Shown here: piece by piece, positions 52,091 to 64,000 of the stretch
How the letters are laid out: each line of letters opens with the position of its first letter
Position numbering within the stretch: position 1 is the first letter of the stretch
From: Sinohyriopsis cumingii
Taxonomy: Eukaryota; Mollusca; Bivalvia; Unionida; Unionidae
Assembly: GCA_028554795.2 (NCBI GenBank)
Contig: JAPYKE020000516.1
Span: forward strand, 248,001-312,000
Length of the DNA: 64,000 nucleotides
Reading direction: 5' to 3'
The notes under the pieces: generated by a model
What the model was told of the DNA's origin: nothing
Seen by the model: the letters and a program-made list of their open reading frames with translations, nothing else
The model's database searches: none
Position numbers and translations under genes: made by a program

Positions 52091-55000
52091 GGCTGGAGGG
52101 AATCTACTGAATTCTTATAGATAGTATAATCTACTGCATATTTTTATTTGTATTCATTCTTTATTGTCAGTATTTTGTCCTTTTGTTTGTTTGTCTGTCA
52201 CCCAAGTATGTCTCTGATACTGTGAAATTGCAAATTTTCATGGTGGCTTATTATTTGTAGATGTCATTGATCAGTCCCTTAATACCTACTAATTTAACAT
52301 CCATGAATACAGATTTTATAATAGATATTTCTATTCTAATACAGAAATCATGACTTTGTATCCTTACTAAACTCTTTGTTTACCTAAAGTGATCACTATG
52401 TCTTGCTATTTTTTGTTTTGTTGTCAGGCATGCTGCTTTTGATTAGAATAATAGTTAAATCTTGTATTGCTTTAAATGTGTGGTCAGATTCTTTGATTCC
52501 TTTTTATTATTCTTTTGAATAAATGTTTTGGTAAACTTATATGATTTGTCAGAAGAAAAAAAAAACGATGATTGTGGAAGTGATGTCGCATATTTTCTGC
52601 ATACTTTTACACTATACCATTTCTTGTAAGAACATCTTTTTCAGTTACTGATGTCTTATTCTTATGCCTTGTTGCAAGACTAATATAAAGTTATTTCAAA
52701 AAAATATAGCAAGTCAAACATTTTTATATCGTAAGTTAGATTTGAAAAAATGGATGAAAGTCAAGGAATCATTTTTCCCAGAGCAGTCATAAAATCAATG
52801 TCATTGCAGTTAACTGTATTGTCAATAGCATCATCATCATCACTGACGGCCTACCAGTAACATTCTGCACTTTCAATCCATTTGTCACAGGTTCTATCTC
52901 CCACTTCTTGTCTTTCATACGAGACTTATACCTATGGCCTGAGGGGCTTTCATGGCAGAGTGATATAAGATGCTTGTCTTGTGATACAGATCTGAGGGGC
53001 TTCCATGGCAGTGGTACAAAATGCTTGTCATGTGATTACTTGCCTCCAATGTGTAAATGAGAATGTTGCCAGTTACTTGTGGAAGGTCAGTTGTTCTACG
53101 TAAGTGGTGTTTGGTGTCTCAAAAGGACTTGGATTTTCTTCAGCAGTAAAACTGGCTGCCATATAAAGATTCTATTCATCTGAAAATGGTGTAAAGGCCA
53201 CAATGATCTACTGAAACCCCGAGATCTCATGTCTAAATGACTTCAGCTGTTGGAGATAAACGTCAAATCAACAGAGGCTCCATGTGCCCAAGTGTACTAA
53301 GGTACTTGCTTTTACATCACTTGCACATCTCACAGAGTGAGTTTGTGTGACAGATCAAGCAATTTTGGTTGGTGGTCTTTCGGGGTTCTTCCTCCACCTA
53401 ATACATTGTTAAAAACTCACCAAAAAAACCCAAATCAAACCACACTAAATCAACCAACTAATCAACTGTGGCCACAGCAGCAAAGGTACTAGTCAATCAT
53501 TTTTGCCACAGCTGTATGAGTTTATAACTTTTGACTCAAGTAATTTTTGTAGACCTTAGAATATCGTCAATTATGCCTTTCTGACAGTTACCTAAAAGTC
53601 ATCATCAGTTGGTGCAAATAGATTTTTCATGGTGAGCATACGAGATGGAAAAGACTTGAGCAATCCTGCATCATACACTGCCAAAAAGTTTACATTTTAG
53701 CTCACTTAAATTTTCTCTTAACAATGTTCATTGTTCCAACTAGAACTGTTATAACTTATTCAAGCTATATTCACCAATATCTGGAGATATGCATCTGAAA
53801 TAAATATTTGTAACAAAGTATGAGAATGCATCAATGTTTTTCAATGATGCATTTGAATTGAGCAACAACCACAATCAACAAACCAAGAAATAAAATTATT
53901 CACATCCCTCAGGCAGAAGTAGGGTATAATCATAATCTGCCAAAAGATTTTAAAATTTTTAAATTTGCCAAATATTTTTTCCAACCATACTGATTCAGTG
54001 GACATATCACCAGAACGGACAGAAACAAACCAGAAGGTTAAAATCGATTTGATACATCTTTTAAGTAGCTAAATTCGTATTGGTTTAGTTAACTGTACAC
54101 CCTTTATTGTCTTCCTTTTGATGAAATTTCTTACTGAAGCTAAGAAAATAATGTTGCACACATAAAACAAGAGGCACACTTCAACTTATTCTTGTTTTTA
54201 TTATACTTCTCCATTCCAGCCTGTTCTTATGGTCTTGTCCCCCCACGTAATGTTTGTCTTGTTTATGATATGTATCTAAATTCCTCACTTACTTTTCCTA
54301 CTACTATACAAATGTTCTGTGAACATGCATATCAGTGTGAAACACAGTGGGGAGACTAAATCCAAGATTGAAAACCTCTACATTTCTGGATGTATTCTGC
54401 TTGGATTCCATATTTCTGCACAAAACGCAAGAGTTCAGGACTCTCTGTACTAATTCAATTCTCACTGTAAACCTGTGCAAACCCAATGATATTAAAATTC
54501 AGTAACTTACAATTTTGAGTGCTCATGATCAAATCTGTATCAGTATATACACATCTATGATGACAGCTTTTGTGAAAAGAAAACCATAACAGCTGCACCA
54601 TTTTCTGGATCTATACAAATTTGAAATGTGTGCTTTCAATACTGCACCAAAGAGTCAGCTGCTGATTTCAGCAATGAGTCGTCCAAACTCGGGTCTGTAA
54701 AGGGACGGAAATTATGTTAATAAAACAAAATCCCTCACTTTTTTCAGTTACAAGTAGGACAAGCTCTCAAAAGATTGTTTTTACTAAAATCTTACTTTCA
54801 TTATCAACCAATCAGGGACAGTCAAACCCATATATACTCTGTTTAAATAATCTTCACTGATTTATAGTATGGTTCTTGTTTCACATCTGTAATAATCTGA
54901 GTCCTTTAACAACTCTCAATGGTTGTAAGCCTTTTTCGACCATGCTGAATAGACACACTGTAAGATAATGTTCAAGTAACAGAAATACCATGGGATAACC

Positions 55001-55907
55001 AGAGAACAATAAAACTGAATAGGCAAGTTATCTCCCCTGCAGGGATGCTGCCAGGATTTCAGGATGTACTCTAAGTTTTGTGTGTGTGTGATCTCCAATG
55101 AGAAAGTGGTGGTGGTGGGAATAGTCTAAATATTTGTCACTCTTTCTCACTGTTTCACTCTGTTACGGCTCTACTGAAATCAAAATTCTTGAAGAGATGT
55201 CATCTCTAGTTGTATGGCAATTATTACTGTGATGTCATTGGGCATGGTCACGTGGTTGTTGTGGGGTCTTGGTTGGGATGGCATAAAGACCATAGACTTA
55301 CTCCATATTTGACAGCTAATTATGATGTTGTCAAAAGAATTAATAAATTTCTAACAATTCAGTTGGACTCGGATACTTGATTCATAGTCAATGAACAGTT
55401 CTAAAATTGATGTCTTTATTTTGGAGCTATGTTCCTCCATCACATTCAAGATTTGGACATACCAAAGGTGAAATTGGTATAGTTGCATCCTAAACTACTA
55501 TTGTGGCTACTTCAAATGTTATTTAATGTGAGACTTTAATGCAAGAACTCGTAGCTTCAGTGATTTTTGGGTTAAAAAAAATTAATTTCTTCTCAAACAA
55601 CTCAATTTGGTGCAGATTACATTGTTTTTTAATGATACAGTGAGAATTTTTGATGTGTAAATATTGTGCAAGAAATGAACAACATCAGATCAGAAAATGA
55701 CTACCACTGGGAAAATACTGATTGGAATATACAGAAATAATGATATAATTATTAAAGTAGAATATGTGGTGACAATACGAGCACTAGTTCTACAACTTTG
55801 TGCAAAATACATCTTGTACAACTATTCTGTTGTTTCTAAAAATACTGTAATATGGCAATAATTTCTGTCCAATTTTACTTTAGTCCTCTGCTTATTAATA
55901 GTTTTAG

Positions 55908-56220
55908 AGATGTGATTTTTTATTTTTAACGTAGCTTTAACAATTTTTCAGTCATATAGCTACGATGCCTGCAATATGGCAGTTTATAGTGATGTCTAGC
56001 ACTGGGGCATCATGCCGCAGACATGTAGCATGATGTCCCACCAGTCACATTATCCTGACACCAGGCCGACCAGTCCTAACACTAACCCCTTAATGCTGAA
56101 CGCCAAGCGAGGCAGCTGTTAGTACCATTTTTTAAGTATCTGGTATGACTCGGCCGGGGATCGAACCCACAACCTCCCGCATCCGAGGCGGACGCTCTAA
56201 CCACTAGGCCACCGGAGCAG
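55908..56220 (-). mobile_element. SINE copy in B unit 2
   Basis: Same 313-bp element at the same unit position with the same target-site duplication (55895-55907 and 56221-56233). It shares taccattttttaag with B3 where B1 has taccattctttaag. It is a copy by unit amplification, not a new insertion. Confidence 0.9.
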
Positions 56221-57825
56221 TTAATAGTTTTAGATTTTACAACACTAAGCACATTTTACATTTTGACAATAACACATCATTACAAATATTTAGATTGCAA
56301 GAAGATAGAAGTTATAATTTTATTAAAAGCACTGGTACCAGTAAGACTAAAGGAGATAGTGGAAAAAAAAGAATCAGGATGAACAGATTAGTAGTGTAGT
56401 AAAGAATCCATATAACAGAATGACATCAAGTATTTTTTCATCAATTTCATCATCAGTTAACGATACTGCTTAAAAATGTATTGTACTAGATAATAGACTT
56501 TTTTAGTTATCCTTTTTGCAATACAAATACCAAATGATGGCTTGGAACTAAGTGCCAAAAGGTCTGCAGAAAATACCACCATGATCAAAATATACATAGG
56601 AAGAACCAAACACAAACGGGACAAATTTTATCCATCTTGTTTTGAGTTTACACAGATCAGTCAGTCTCTTATGTTTAATGTAATTTAATTTTTGCATACA
56701 GAGAGCATGTACATCATTTGGTCATACATCTGCATGATATAAAAGTTTGTCTCTTTATTCTTTTGTTGCCACAGTGGTTCTGCACAACTAGAAACCTACA
56801 TACACTTAATTATGTTGTATGGGGATTCTCTGATGTTCCTTATGAGTATTAATCTGTTAATTGTTTCTGAATTTAATATGATCCTCCTCCTCTGTGTACG
56901 AATATTATTCTGTGCTGTCCTTTCATTGCCTGCTGTCTGAAACGCATATGCAAAACTAGCTTGAACAAGTTACTGTTCTTTATGGTTGTGCAATTTTCAA
57001 CATCTCACATGTATGGCCCCACGGGTATTCTCTCTTGGATATCTCTGTTCCAAAAAGAACAGTTTTGAACCAGAGGTCTCCTTAGGATTTTAAAACTAAG
57101 AGTCCATGGCTCCCATTTTGAGAAAAGTATGAGTCCCACCAGGAAAAGTTGCAGTCCCCTCTCAGAAAACTATGCAAATTATAAGAACTATTGGTTGCCA
57201 TACAGTTTAATTTCTACATTCTTTATAACACTGACATAGCTCTTGCTTGTTCATCAGAGTGAGTCTGAATTGTTTTGATCCAAGGAAGGTCTTATTCAAA
57301 GCACTAAGCTAAGTATCATACACTTTCTTACACTTGGCTACTGTCCCTTCCAAACTATCAGTTCTAGCAACTTTAGCATTCTCCTGAATCTCATTACAAT
57401 CTTCGTCAGTTTGCCACTGAACCCCAATACTCATTCAAGTCTAAGTCTCAACATGTCATGATTCCGAGGTCACGTGCACTGCTTAGTCCGTTACACTCAG
57501 AAATGAACACAATAATGAAAGCTAAAGTTGTTTATTTGATGTACTGTTATAAATGACCACATGTACATCTCTGGGCATTTCTGCCTCTGAATTCAAGCAC
57601 TGTAAATATCAGTAGATTTTCCCACCCAGTTGCCAGTCAAAGCCTTTGATCTTGCTGCTTAGCTACTGCAGCATGTTCTTTTGATGTACTCTTATAATGG
57701 TGACGACTGGCGGGAGGGGCTTTCAACCACTAACTTCTGTCATTGTAAATATCAGCACAGCTAACTGATCAACACATTTTCTCACTATGCAGGTGACTGA
57801 AGCAGGACTGGCAAGTCTTTGAATT

Positions 57826-58267
57826 TTACCGCCCACCTAAATAAAAAAAATTGGCATCCAAATACGCGTGATTATAAGCCTTTCCGAGACCTCTGTCAGT
57901 CTTCACTAACATGAACTCTGCCAAAGATTCACTTCCTTGAATCAGTGTTTTACTGCCTCTTATGCCATATTTTTCTCTTCCACAATGCTGTATTAGGGAT
58001 TTAAGTCCAACATTCCCATAATCTGCTTGTTTAGACATGGGTATCTTGAATAAATATAACCAGCATATTGTCCATCCAACACGTACATCGGATTCGCACT
58101 CAACATCAATTTTGGGCTCAAAATCACACACTGGTATTTCCAGTAACATTTTCCCAATGTCCAACAGACCGATATACATGAAATTCATTGTCATCATAGC
58201 TATCACCAGCCAGTATTTGCCGACTGAAAACGTCGTCTGAAGACAAACCGTCTTGTGATTCAACCAT
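57826..58267 (-). pseudogene. Second copy of the possible host-gene 5' end
   Basis: Equivalent to 50115-50556. The ATG lies at 58267 and the 47-codon frame ends at 58124. The CCAAT word is at 58365-58373. The only change I see in the long frame turns GLKTLIQ into GLKSLIQ (near 57999), a non-synonymous change. With one substitution between two copies, selection cannot be judged. Confidence 0.4.
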
Positions 58268-58421
58268 TTTGGTTTCCTGTGTGGCCCTTATTGGAAACAC
58301 GCATTTGTAAAACTTCCACGATATAAGGCTAAAACTCCATAAAATGCTTGTTCCTGGGCCATTGAACCAATCAAATTTAGTTTAACAGCCATTCATGTCG
58401 AACTGAAGTATCCAGATGGAC

Positions 58422-59801
58422 ATAGAACACAATTAAGTTTACTATATGTTCTTTACATTTGTTTCTCAGTACTGACCTTTCCACTGTGTGACAATCAATG
58501 CAAATCATATGTTAATCTAAAATACCTTCAAAGATGACTTCACGGTGAAGTTCTTGTCAAAGGTTGACCTGCTCTTTTTTGAGATACTGGACTGTCAACA
58601 TAGCAGTAATTAAACAGAACACAGATTTCACTTTCGAATCATCACCAAGGCCTTATTACTCACTGAGCGCTGTTGCCAAAATACACACAGACAACAACAC
58701 CCTGAGCTCATATTATCAAGAATAAATGGTTACCTTTTAAATCCCTACCAAAAATGCATAAATAAAACTCTTCTATCTCCACCAAAATAAGAGAGGAACA
58801 AATATTCTAAAAATAGACTAGAAATACATTCGTGGGTACTGAACTGGAAGTATTAATTGTGATGTAATTCCTGACAGGCTCCATGTTTTAAGCCAATTTT
58901 AGTCAAACTTTTATATTTGCATGCTATACCTATTTCAACTTTATACATGAAGTCTTTTTGAAATTCCTTGCAACCAAAAAATGTGACACCTGTCAGAAAG
59001 TATGTAGTGCAGGTGTTCCACAGGGTGCAAGGTCTAGTCCAAGTGCTCTTGAGAAGCCAAAACTAAATTTGCTATATCTTCCTTAATTATAGAAATTTTT
59101 CAATGCAGTAAAAACCAAATTGTAATACAAGACAAGCCCTGTCTGAAAATATGTTTGAAATTTATCAATATTGATAAATTAAATTTTAATCGCAATTTAA
59201 ATAAACATTTAAATTTTAAAAAGTAAATTGTTATTGAAAACTTAAATTTTTATACAAGTTTTAAAACACAGATTGACAAATTTTAGACAGAAAAGTTGAC
59301 TAATGAATGGTATTTAAAACAAATGGTAGTCTGGGTTTGTACAACTGATAACATTTTTCCCAAGGATAGTGAAGCAACATAGCTCATAGTGATTTTGGCA
59401 GTAAACCGCTATATGCCTGTCCAGATACATATTGGTGTACACACTAAAGAAACAATGCCAGGTGCTATGTTCCACATTTATTGTGTCAGGTACTTAGGCA
59501 GTTGTTTCCATAACTAATAGCACATTCAGATTTAAAGTTCTGATGGGACCACTACCATGTTTTATAGCAAAAATGCATTCCATTTCAATGTCGATAACTA
59601 CAAAAGGTGACAATGGGATAGGAAAAGAGTTTCTAGGGAGGCTCTATCTTACTGAAAAATGGTGCTGATCTCTCTCGTGAAGACCTAAGCCATGTCTCTG
59701 AGGTGCTATATATCAGTGTGGTGATATGAACTAGTCTTGGTCACTTATGGCAGTACACTGCACAACATGCCCTTATGAAACCTTGCTATCACCAACAGAC
59801 T
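58422..59801. repeat. Shared A/B core in B unit 2
   Basis: 1,380 bp. It keeps gtgaag at the 15-nt dyad, unlike B1, and has private changes aaccaaaaaatg near 58973 and tgcaggtg near 59008. Confidence 0.92.
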
Positions 59802-62800
59802 GGCTGGAGGGAATCTACTGAATTCTTATAGATAGTATAATCTACTGCATATTTTTATTTGTATTCATTCTTTATAGTCAGTATTTTGTCCTTTTGTTTG
59901 TTTGTCTGTCACCCAAGTATGTCTCTGATACTGTGAAATTGCAAATTTTCATGGTGGCTTATTATTTGTAGATGTCATTGATCAGTCCCTTAATACCTAC
60001 TAATTTAACATCCATGAATACAGATTTTATAATAGATATTTCTATTCTAATACAGAAATCATGACTTTGTATCCTTACTAAACTCTTTGTTTACCTAAAG
60101 TGATCACTATGTCTTGCTATTTTTTGTTTTGTTGTCAGGCATGCTGCTTTTGATTAGAATAATAGTTAAATCTTGTATTGCTTTAAATGTGTGGTCAGAT
60201 TCTTTGATTCCTTTTTATTATTCTTTTGAATAAATGTTTTGGTAAACTTATATGATTTGTCAGAAGAAAAAAAAAACGATGCCTGTGGAAGTGATGTCGC
60301 ATATTTTCTGCATACTTTTACACTATACCATTTCTTGTAAGAACATCTTTTTCAGTTACTGATGTCTTATTCTTATGCCTTGTTGCAAGACTAATATAAA
60401 GTTATTTCAAAAAAATATAGCAAGTCAAACATTTTTATATCGTAAGTTAGATTTGAAAAAATGGATGAAAGTCAAGGAATCATTTTTCCCAGAGCACTCA
60501 TAAAATCAATGTCATTGCAGTTAACTGTATTGTCAATAGCATCATCATCATCACTGACGGCCTACCAGTAACATTCTGCACTTTCAATCCATTTGTCACA
60601 GGTTCTATCTCCCACTTCTTGTCTTTCATACGAGACTTATACCTATGGCCTGAGGGGCTTTCATGGCAGAGTGATATAAGATGCTTGTCTTGTGATACAG
60701 ATCTGAGGGGCTTCCATGGCAGTGGTACAAAATGCTTGTCATGTGATTACTTGCCTCCAATGTGTAAATGAGAATGTTGCCAGTTACTTGTGGAAGGTCA
60801 GTTGTTCTACGTAAGTGGTGTTTGGTGTCTCAAAAGGACTTGGATTTTCTTCAGCAGTAAAACTGGCTGCCATATAAAGATTCTATTCATCTGAAAATGG
60901 TGTAAAGGCCACAATGATCTACTGAAACCCCGAGATCTCATGTCTAAATGACTTCAGCTGTTGGAGATAAACGTCAAATCAACAGAGGCTCCATGTGCCC
61001 AAGTGTACTAAGGTACTTGCTTTTACATCACTTGCACATCTCACAGAGTGAGTTTGTGTGACAGATCAAGCAATTTTGGTTGGTGGTCTTTCGGGGTTCT
61101 TCCTCCACCTAATACATTGTTAAAAACTCACCAAAAAAACCCAAATCAAACCACACTAAATCAACCAACTAATCAACTGTAGCCACAGCAGCAAAGGTAC
61201 TAGTCAATCATTTTTGCCACAGCTGTATGAGTTTATAACTTTTGACTCAAGTAATTTTTGTAGACCTTAGAATATCGTCAATTATGCCTTTCTGACAGTT
61301 ACCTAAAAGTCATCATCAGTTGGTGCAAATAGATTTTTCATGGTGAGCATACGAGATGGAAAAGACTTGAGCAATCCTGCATCATACACTGCCAAAAAGT
61401 TTACATTTTAGCTCACTTAAATTTTCTCTTAACAATGTTCATTGTTCCAACTAGAACTGTTATAACTTATTCAAGCTATATTCACCAATATCTGGAGATA
61501 TGCATCTGAAATAAATATTTGTAACAAAGTATGAGAATGCATCAATGTTTTTCAATGATGCAATTGAATTGAGCAACAACCACAATCAACAAACCAAGAA
61601 ATAAAATTATTCACATACCTCAGGCAGAAGTAGGGTATAATCATAATCTGCCAAAAGATTTTAAAATTTTTAAATTTGCCAAATATTTTTTCCAACCATA
61701 CTGATTCAGTGGACATATCACCAGAACGGACAGAAACAAACCAGAAGGTTAAAATCGATTTGATACATCTTTTAAGTAGCTAAATTCCTATTGGTTTAGT
61801 TAACTGTACACCCTTTATTGTCTTCCTTTTGATGAAATTTCTTACTGAAGCTAAGAAAATAATGTTGCACACATAAAACAAGAGGCACACTTCAACTTAT
61901 TCTTGTTTTTATTATACTTCTCCATTCCAGCCTGTTCTTATGGTCTTGTCCCCCCACGTAATGTTTGTCTTGTTTATGATATGTATCTAAATTCCTCACT
62001 TACTTTTCCTACTACTATACAAATGTTCTGTGAACATGCATATCAGTGTGAAACACAGTGGGGAGACTAAATCCAAGATTGAAAACCTCTACATTTCTGG
62101 ATGTATTCTGCTTGGATTCCATATTTCTGCACAAAACGCAAGAGTTCAGGACTCTCTGTACTAATTCAATTCTCACTGTAAACCTGTGCAAACCCAATGA
62201 TATTAAAATTCAGTAACTTACAATTTTGAGTGCTCATGATCAAATCTGTATCAGTATATACACATCTATGATGACAGCTTTTGTGAAAAGAAAACCATAA
62301 CAGCTGCACCATTTTCTGGATCTATACAAATTTGAAATGTGTGCTTTCAATACTGCACCAAAGAGTCAGCTGCTGATTTCAGTAATGAGTCGTCCAAACT
62401 CGGGTCTGTAAAGGGACGGAAATTATGTTAATAAAACAATATCCCTCACTTTTTTCAGTTACAAGTAGGACAAGCTCTCAAAAGATTGTTTTTACTAAAA
62501 TCTTACTTTCATTATCAACCAATCAGGGACAGTCAAACCCATATATACTCTATTTTAAATAATCTTCACTGATTTATAGTATGGTTCTTGTTTCACATCT
62601 GTAATAATGTGAGTCCTTTAACAACTCTCAATGGTTGTAAGCCTTTTTCGACCATGCTGAATAGACACACTGTAAGATAATGTTCAAGTAACAGAAATAC
62701 CATGGGATAACCAGAGAACAATAAAACTGAATAGGCAAGTTATCTCCCCTGCAGGGATGCTGCCAGGATTTCAGGATGTACTCTAAGTTTTGTGTGTGTG

Positions 62801-64000
62801 TGATCTCCAATGAGAAAGTGGTGGTGGTGGGAATAGTCTAAATATTTGTCACTCTTTCTCACTGTTTCACTCTGTTACGGCTCTACTGAAATCAAAATTC
62901 TTGAAGAGATGTCATCTCTAGTTGTATAGCAATTATTACTGTGATGTCATTGGGCATGGTCACGTGGTTGTTGTGGGGTCTTGGTTGGGATGGCATAAAG
63001 ACCATAGGCTTACTCCATATTTGACAGCTAATTATGATGTTGTCAAAAGAATTAATAAATTTCTAACAATTCAGTTGGACTCGGATACTTGATTCATAGT
63101 CAATGAACAGTTCTAAAATTGATGTCTTTATTTTGGAGCTATGTTCCTCCATCACATTCAAGATTTGGACATACCAAAGGTGAAATTGGTATAGTTGCAT
63201 CCTAAACTACTATTGTGGCTACTTCAAATGTTATTTAATGTGAGACTTTAATGCAAGAACTCGTAGCTTCAGTGATTTTTGGGTTAAAAAAAATTAATTT
63301 CTTCTCAAACAACTCAATTTGGTGCAGATTACATTGTTTTTTAATGATACAGTGAGAATTTTTGATGTGTAAATATTGTGCAAGAAATGAACAACATCAG
63401 ATCAGAAAATGACTACCACTGGGAAAATACTGATTGGAATATACAGAAATAATGATATAATTATTAAAGTAGAATATGTGGTGACAATACGAGCACTAGT
63501 TCTACAACTTTGTGCAAAATACATCTTGTACAACTATTCTGTTGTTTCTAACAATACTGTAATATGGCAATAATTTCTGTCCAATTTTACTTTAGTCCTC
63601 TGCTTATTAATAGTTTTAGTGATGTGATTTTTTATTTTTAACGTAGCTTTAACAATTTTTCAGTCATATAGCTACGATGCCTGCAATATAGCAGTTTATA
63701 GTGATGTCTAGCACTGGGGCATCATGCCGCAGACATGTAGCATGATGTCCCACCAGTCACATTATCCTGACACCAGGCCGACCAGTCCTAACACTAACCC
63801 CTTAATGCTGAACGCCAAGCGAGGCAGCTGTTAGTACCATTTTTTAAGTATCTGGTATGACTCGGCCGGGGATCGAACCCACAACCTCCCGCATCCGAGG
63901 CGGACGCTCTAACCACTAGGCCACCGGAGCAGTTAATAGTTTTAGATTTTACAACACTAAGCACATTTTACATTTTGACAGTAACACATCATTACAAATA
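59802..64000. repeat. B unit 3, cut by the window end
   Basis: The first 4,199 bp of the unit, closely like B2. One extra base near 62552 (ctattttaaat where the others have ctgtttaaat) shifts later positions by one. The gene-like stretch, 145-bp duplication and core of this unit would lie beyond 64000. Confidence 0.95.
63620..63932 (-). mobile_element. SINE copy in B unit 3
   Basis: Same element and target-site duplication (63607-63619 and 63933-63945). It has a private aatatagcag near 63688 where the others have aatatggcag. Confidence 0.9.

Larger units (their letters stand above)
52091..59801. repeat. B unit 2
   Basis: 7,711 bp and the only unit complete in the phase used that is flanked by B on both sides. 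Contents follow B1 at an offset of 7,710-7,711. Private: gatgattgtgg near 52568 and tggggtgc near 51989 in the core just before it. Confidence 0.96.
44381..64000. repeat. Macrosatellite array B: 7,711-bp unit, two full copies and one cut by the window end
   Basis: Equivalent points such as ggctggaggg recur at 44381, 52091 and 59802. Each unit is a B-only segment of about 6.33 kb followed by the 1.38-kb core shared with A. Copies are close to 99 percent identical by eye. B2 and B3 share bases that B1 lacks (tgatgtcgcat near 52583 and 60295, cacgtaatg near 54245 and 61957, gtgaaaagaaaacc near 54572 and 62284), so they are the closer pair. The array continues to the right of the window. Confidence 0.97.

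Noticed and set aside
1-64000. CENP-B box marking a centromere
   Set aside because: I found no match to the TTCG-A-CGGG core arrangement in either unit on a reading by eye; absence is not proof because many animals lack it.
1-64000. Tandem repeats as an assembly artefact
   Set aside because: Each copy has its own base changes and small length differences, and dimer spacing is exact, which a looped assembly would not produce.

Overview
The window is one continuous piece of satellite-type DNA from an animal genome, and no intact gene can be recognised in it. Both strands are AT-rich and full of stops. The best taxonomic clue is a tRNA-derived SINE (clearest copy 48197-48509). It has a Pro-like tRNA head, a GC-rich middle part and a 3' end that resemble SINEs I know from marine molluscs. 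A mollusc, perhaps a gastropod or bivalve, is therefore my best guess, but this rests on memory and not on a search.

Region 1 (1-44380) is a head-to-tail array of a 3,215-bp unit, here called A. There are thirteen full copies (lengths 3,214, 3,216, 3,215 x9, 3,214 and 3,222 bp) and a shortened fourteenth. The window opens inside the array. Copies differ by scattered single-base changes, roughly 1 percent by eye. The changes fall into two haplotype families, with a dimeric (2 x 3,215 = 6,430 bp) higher-order pattern in copies 4-8, visible recombinant copies (4 and 11), and increasing divergence toward the right edge (copies 13-14). Inside the A unit there is an old, diverged duplication of about 355 bp, a 22-bp perfect palindrome and a conserved hairpin.

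Region 2 (44381-64000) is a second head-to-tail array of a 7,711-bp unit, called B, with two full copies and a third cut by the window end. Each B unit is a chimera: about 6.33 kb of DNA absent from A, joined to a 1.38-kb core that is also part of A (A-unit positions of about 1202-2567). The switch from A to B happens inside this shared core in copy 14. The B-only part carries the SINE with its 13-bp target-site duplication, two small internal duplications (about 53 and 145 bp), and a stretch on the minus strand (about 50115-50670) that looks like the 5' end of a host gene: a CCAAT box, an ATG in good context and open frames. The SINE and the gene-like piece were co-amplified with the unit.

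The parts do not form a pathway. The story is structural: two related macrosatellites of different unit length that share one core and meet without a gap, with recombination, conversion and co-amplification of passenger DNA written into their variants.
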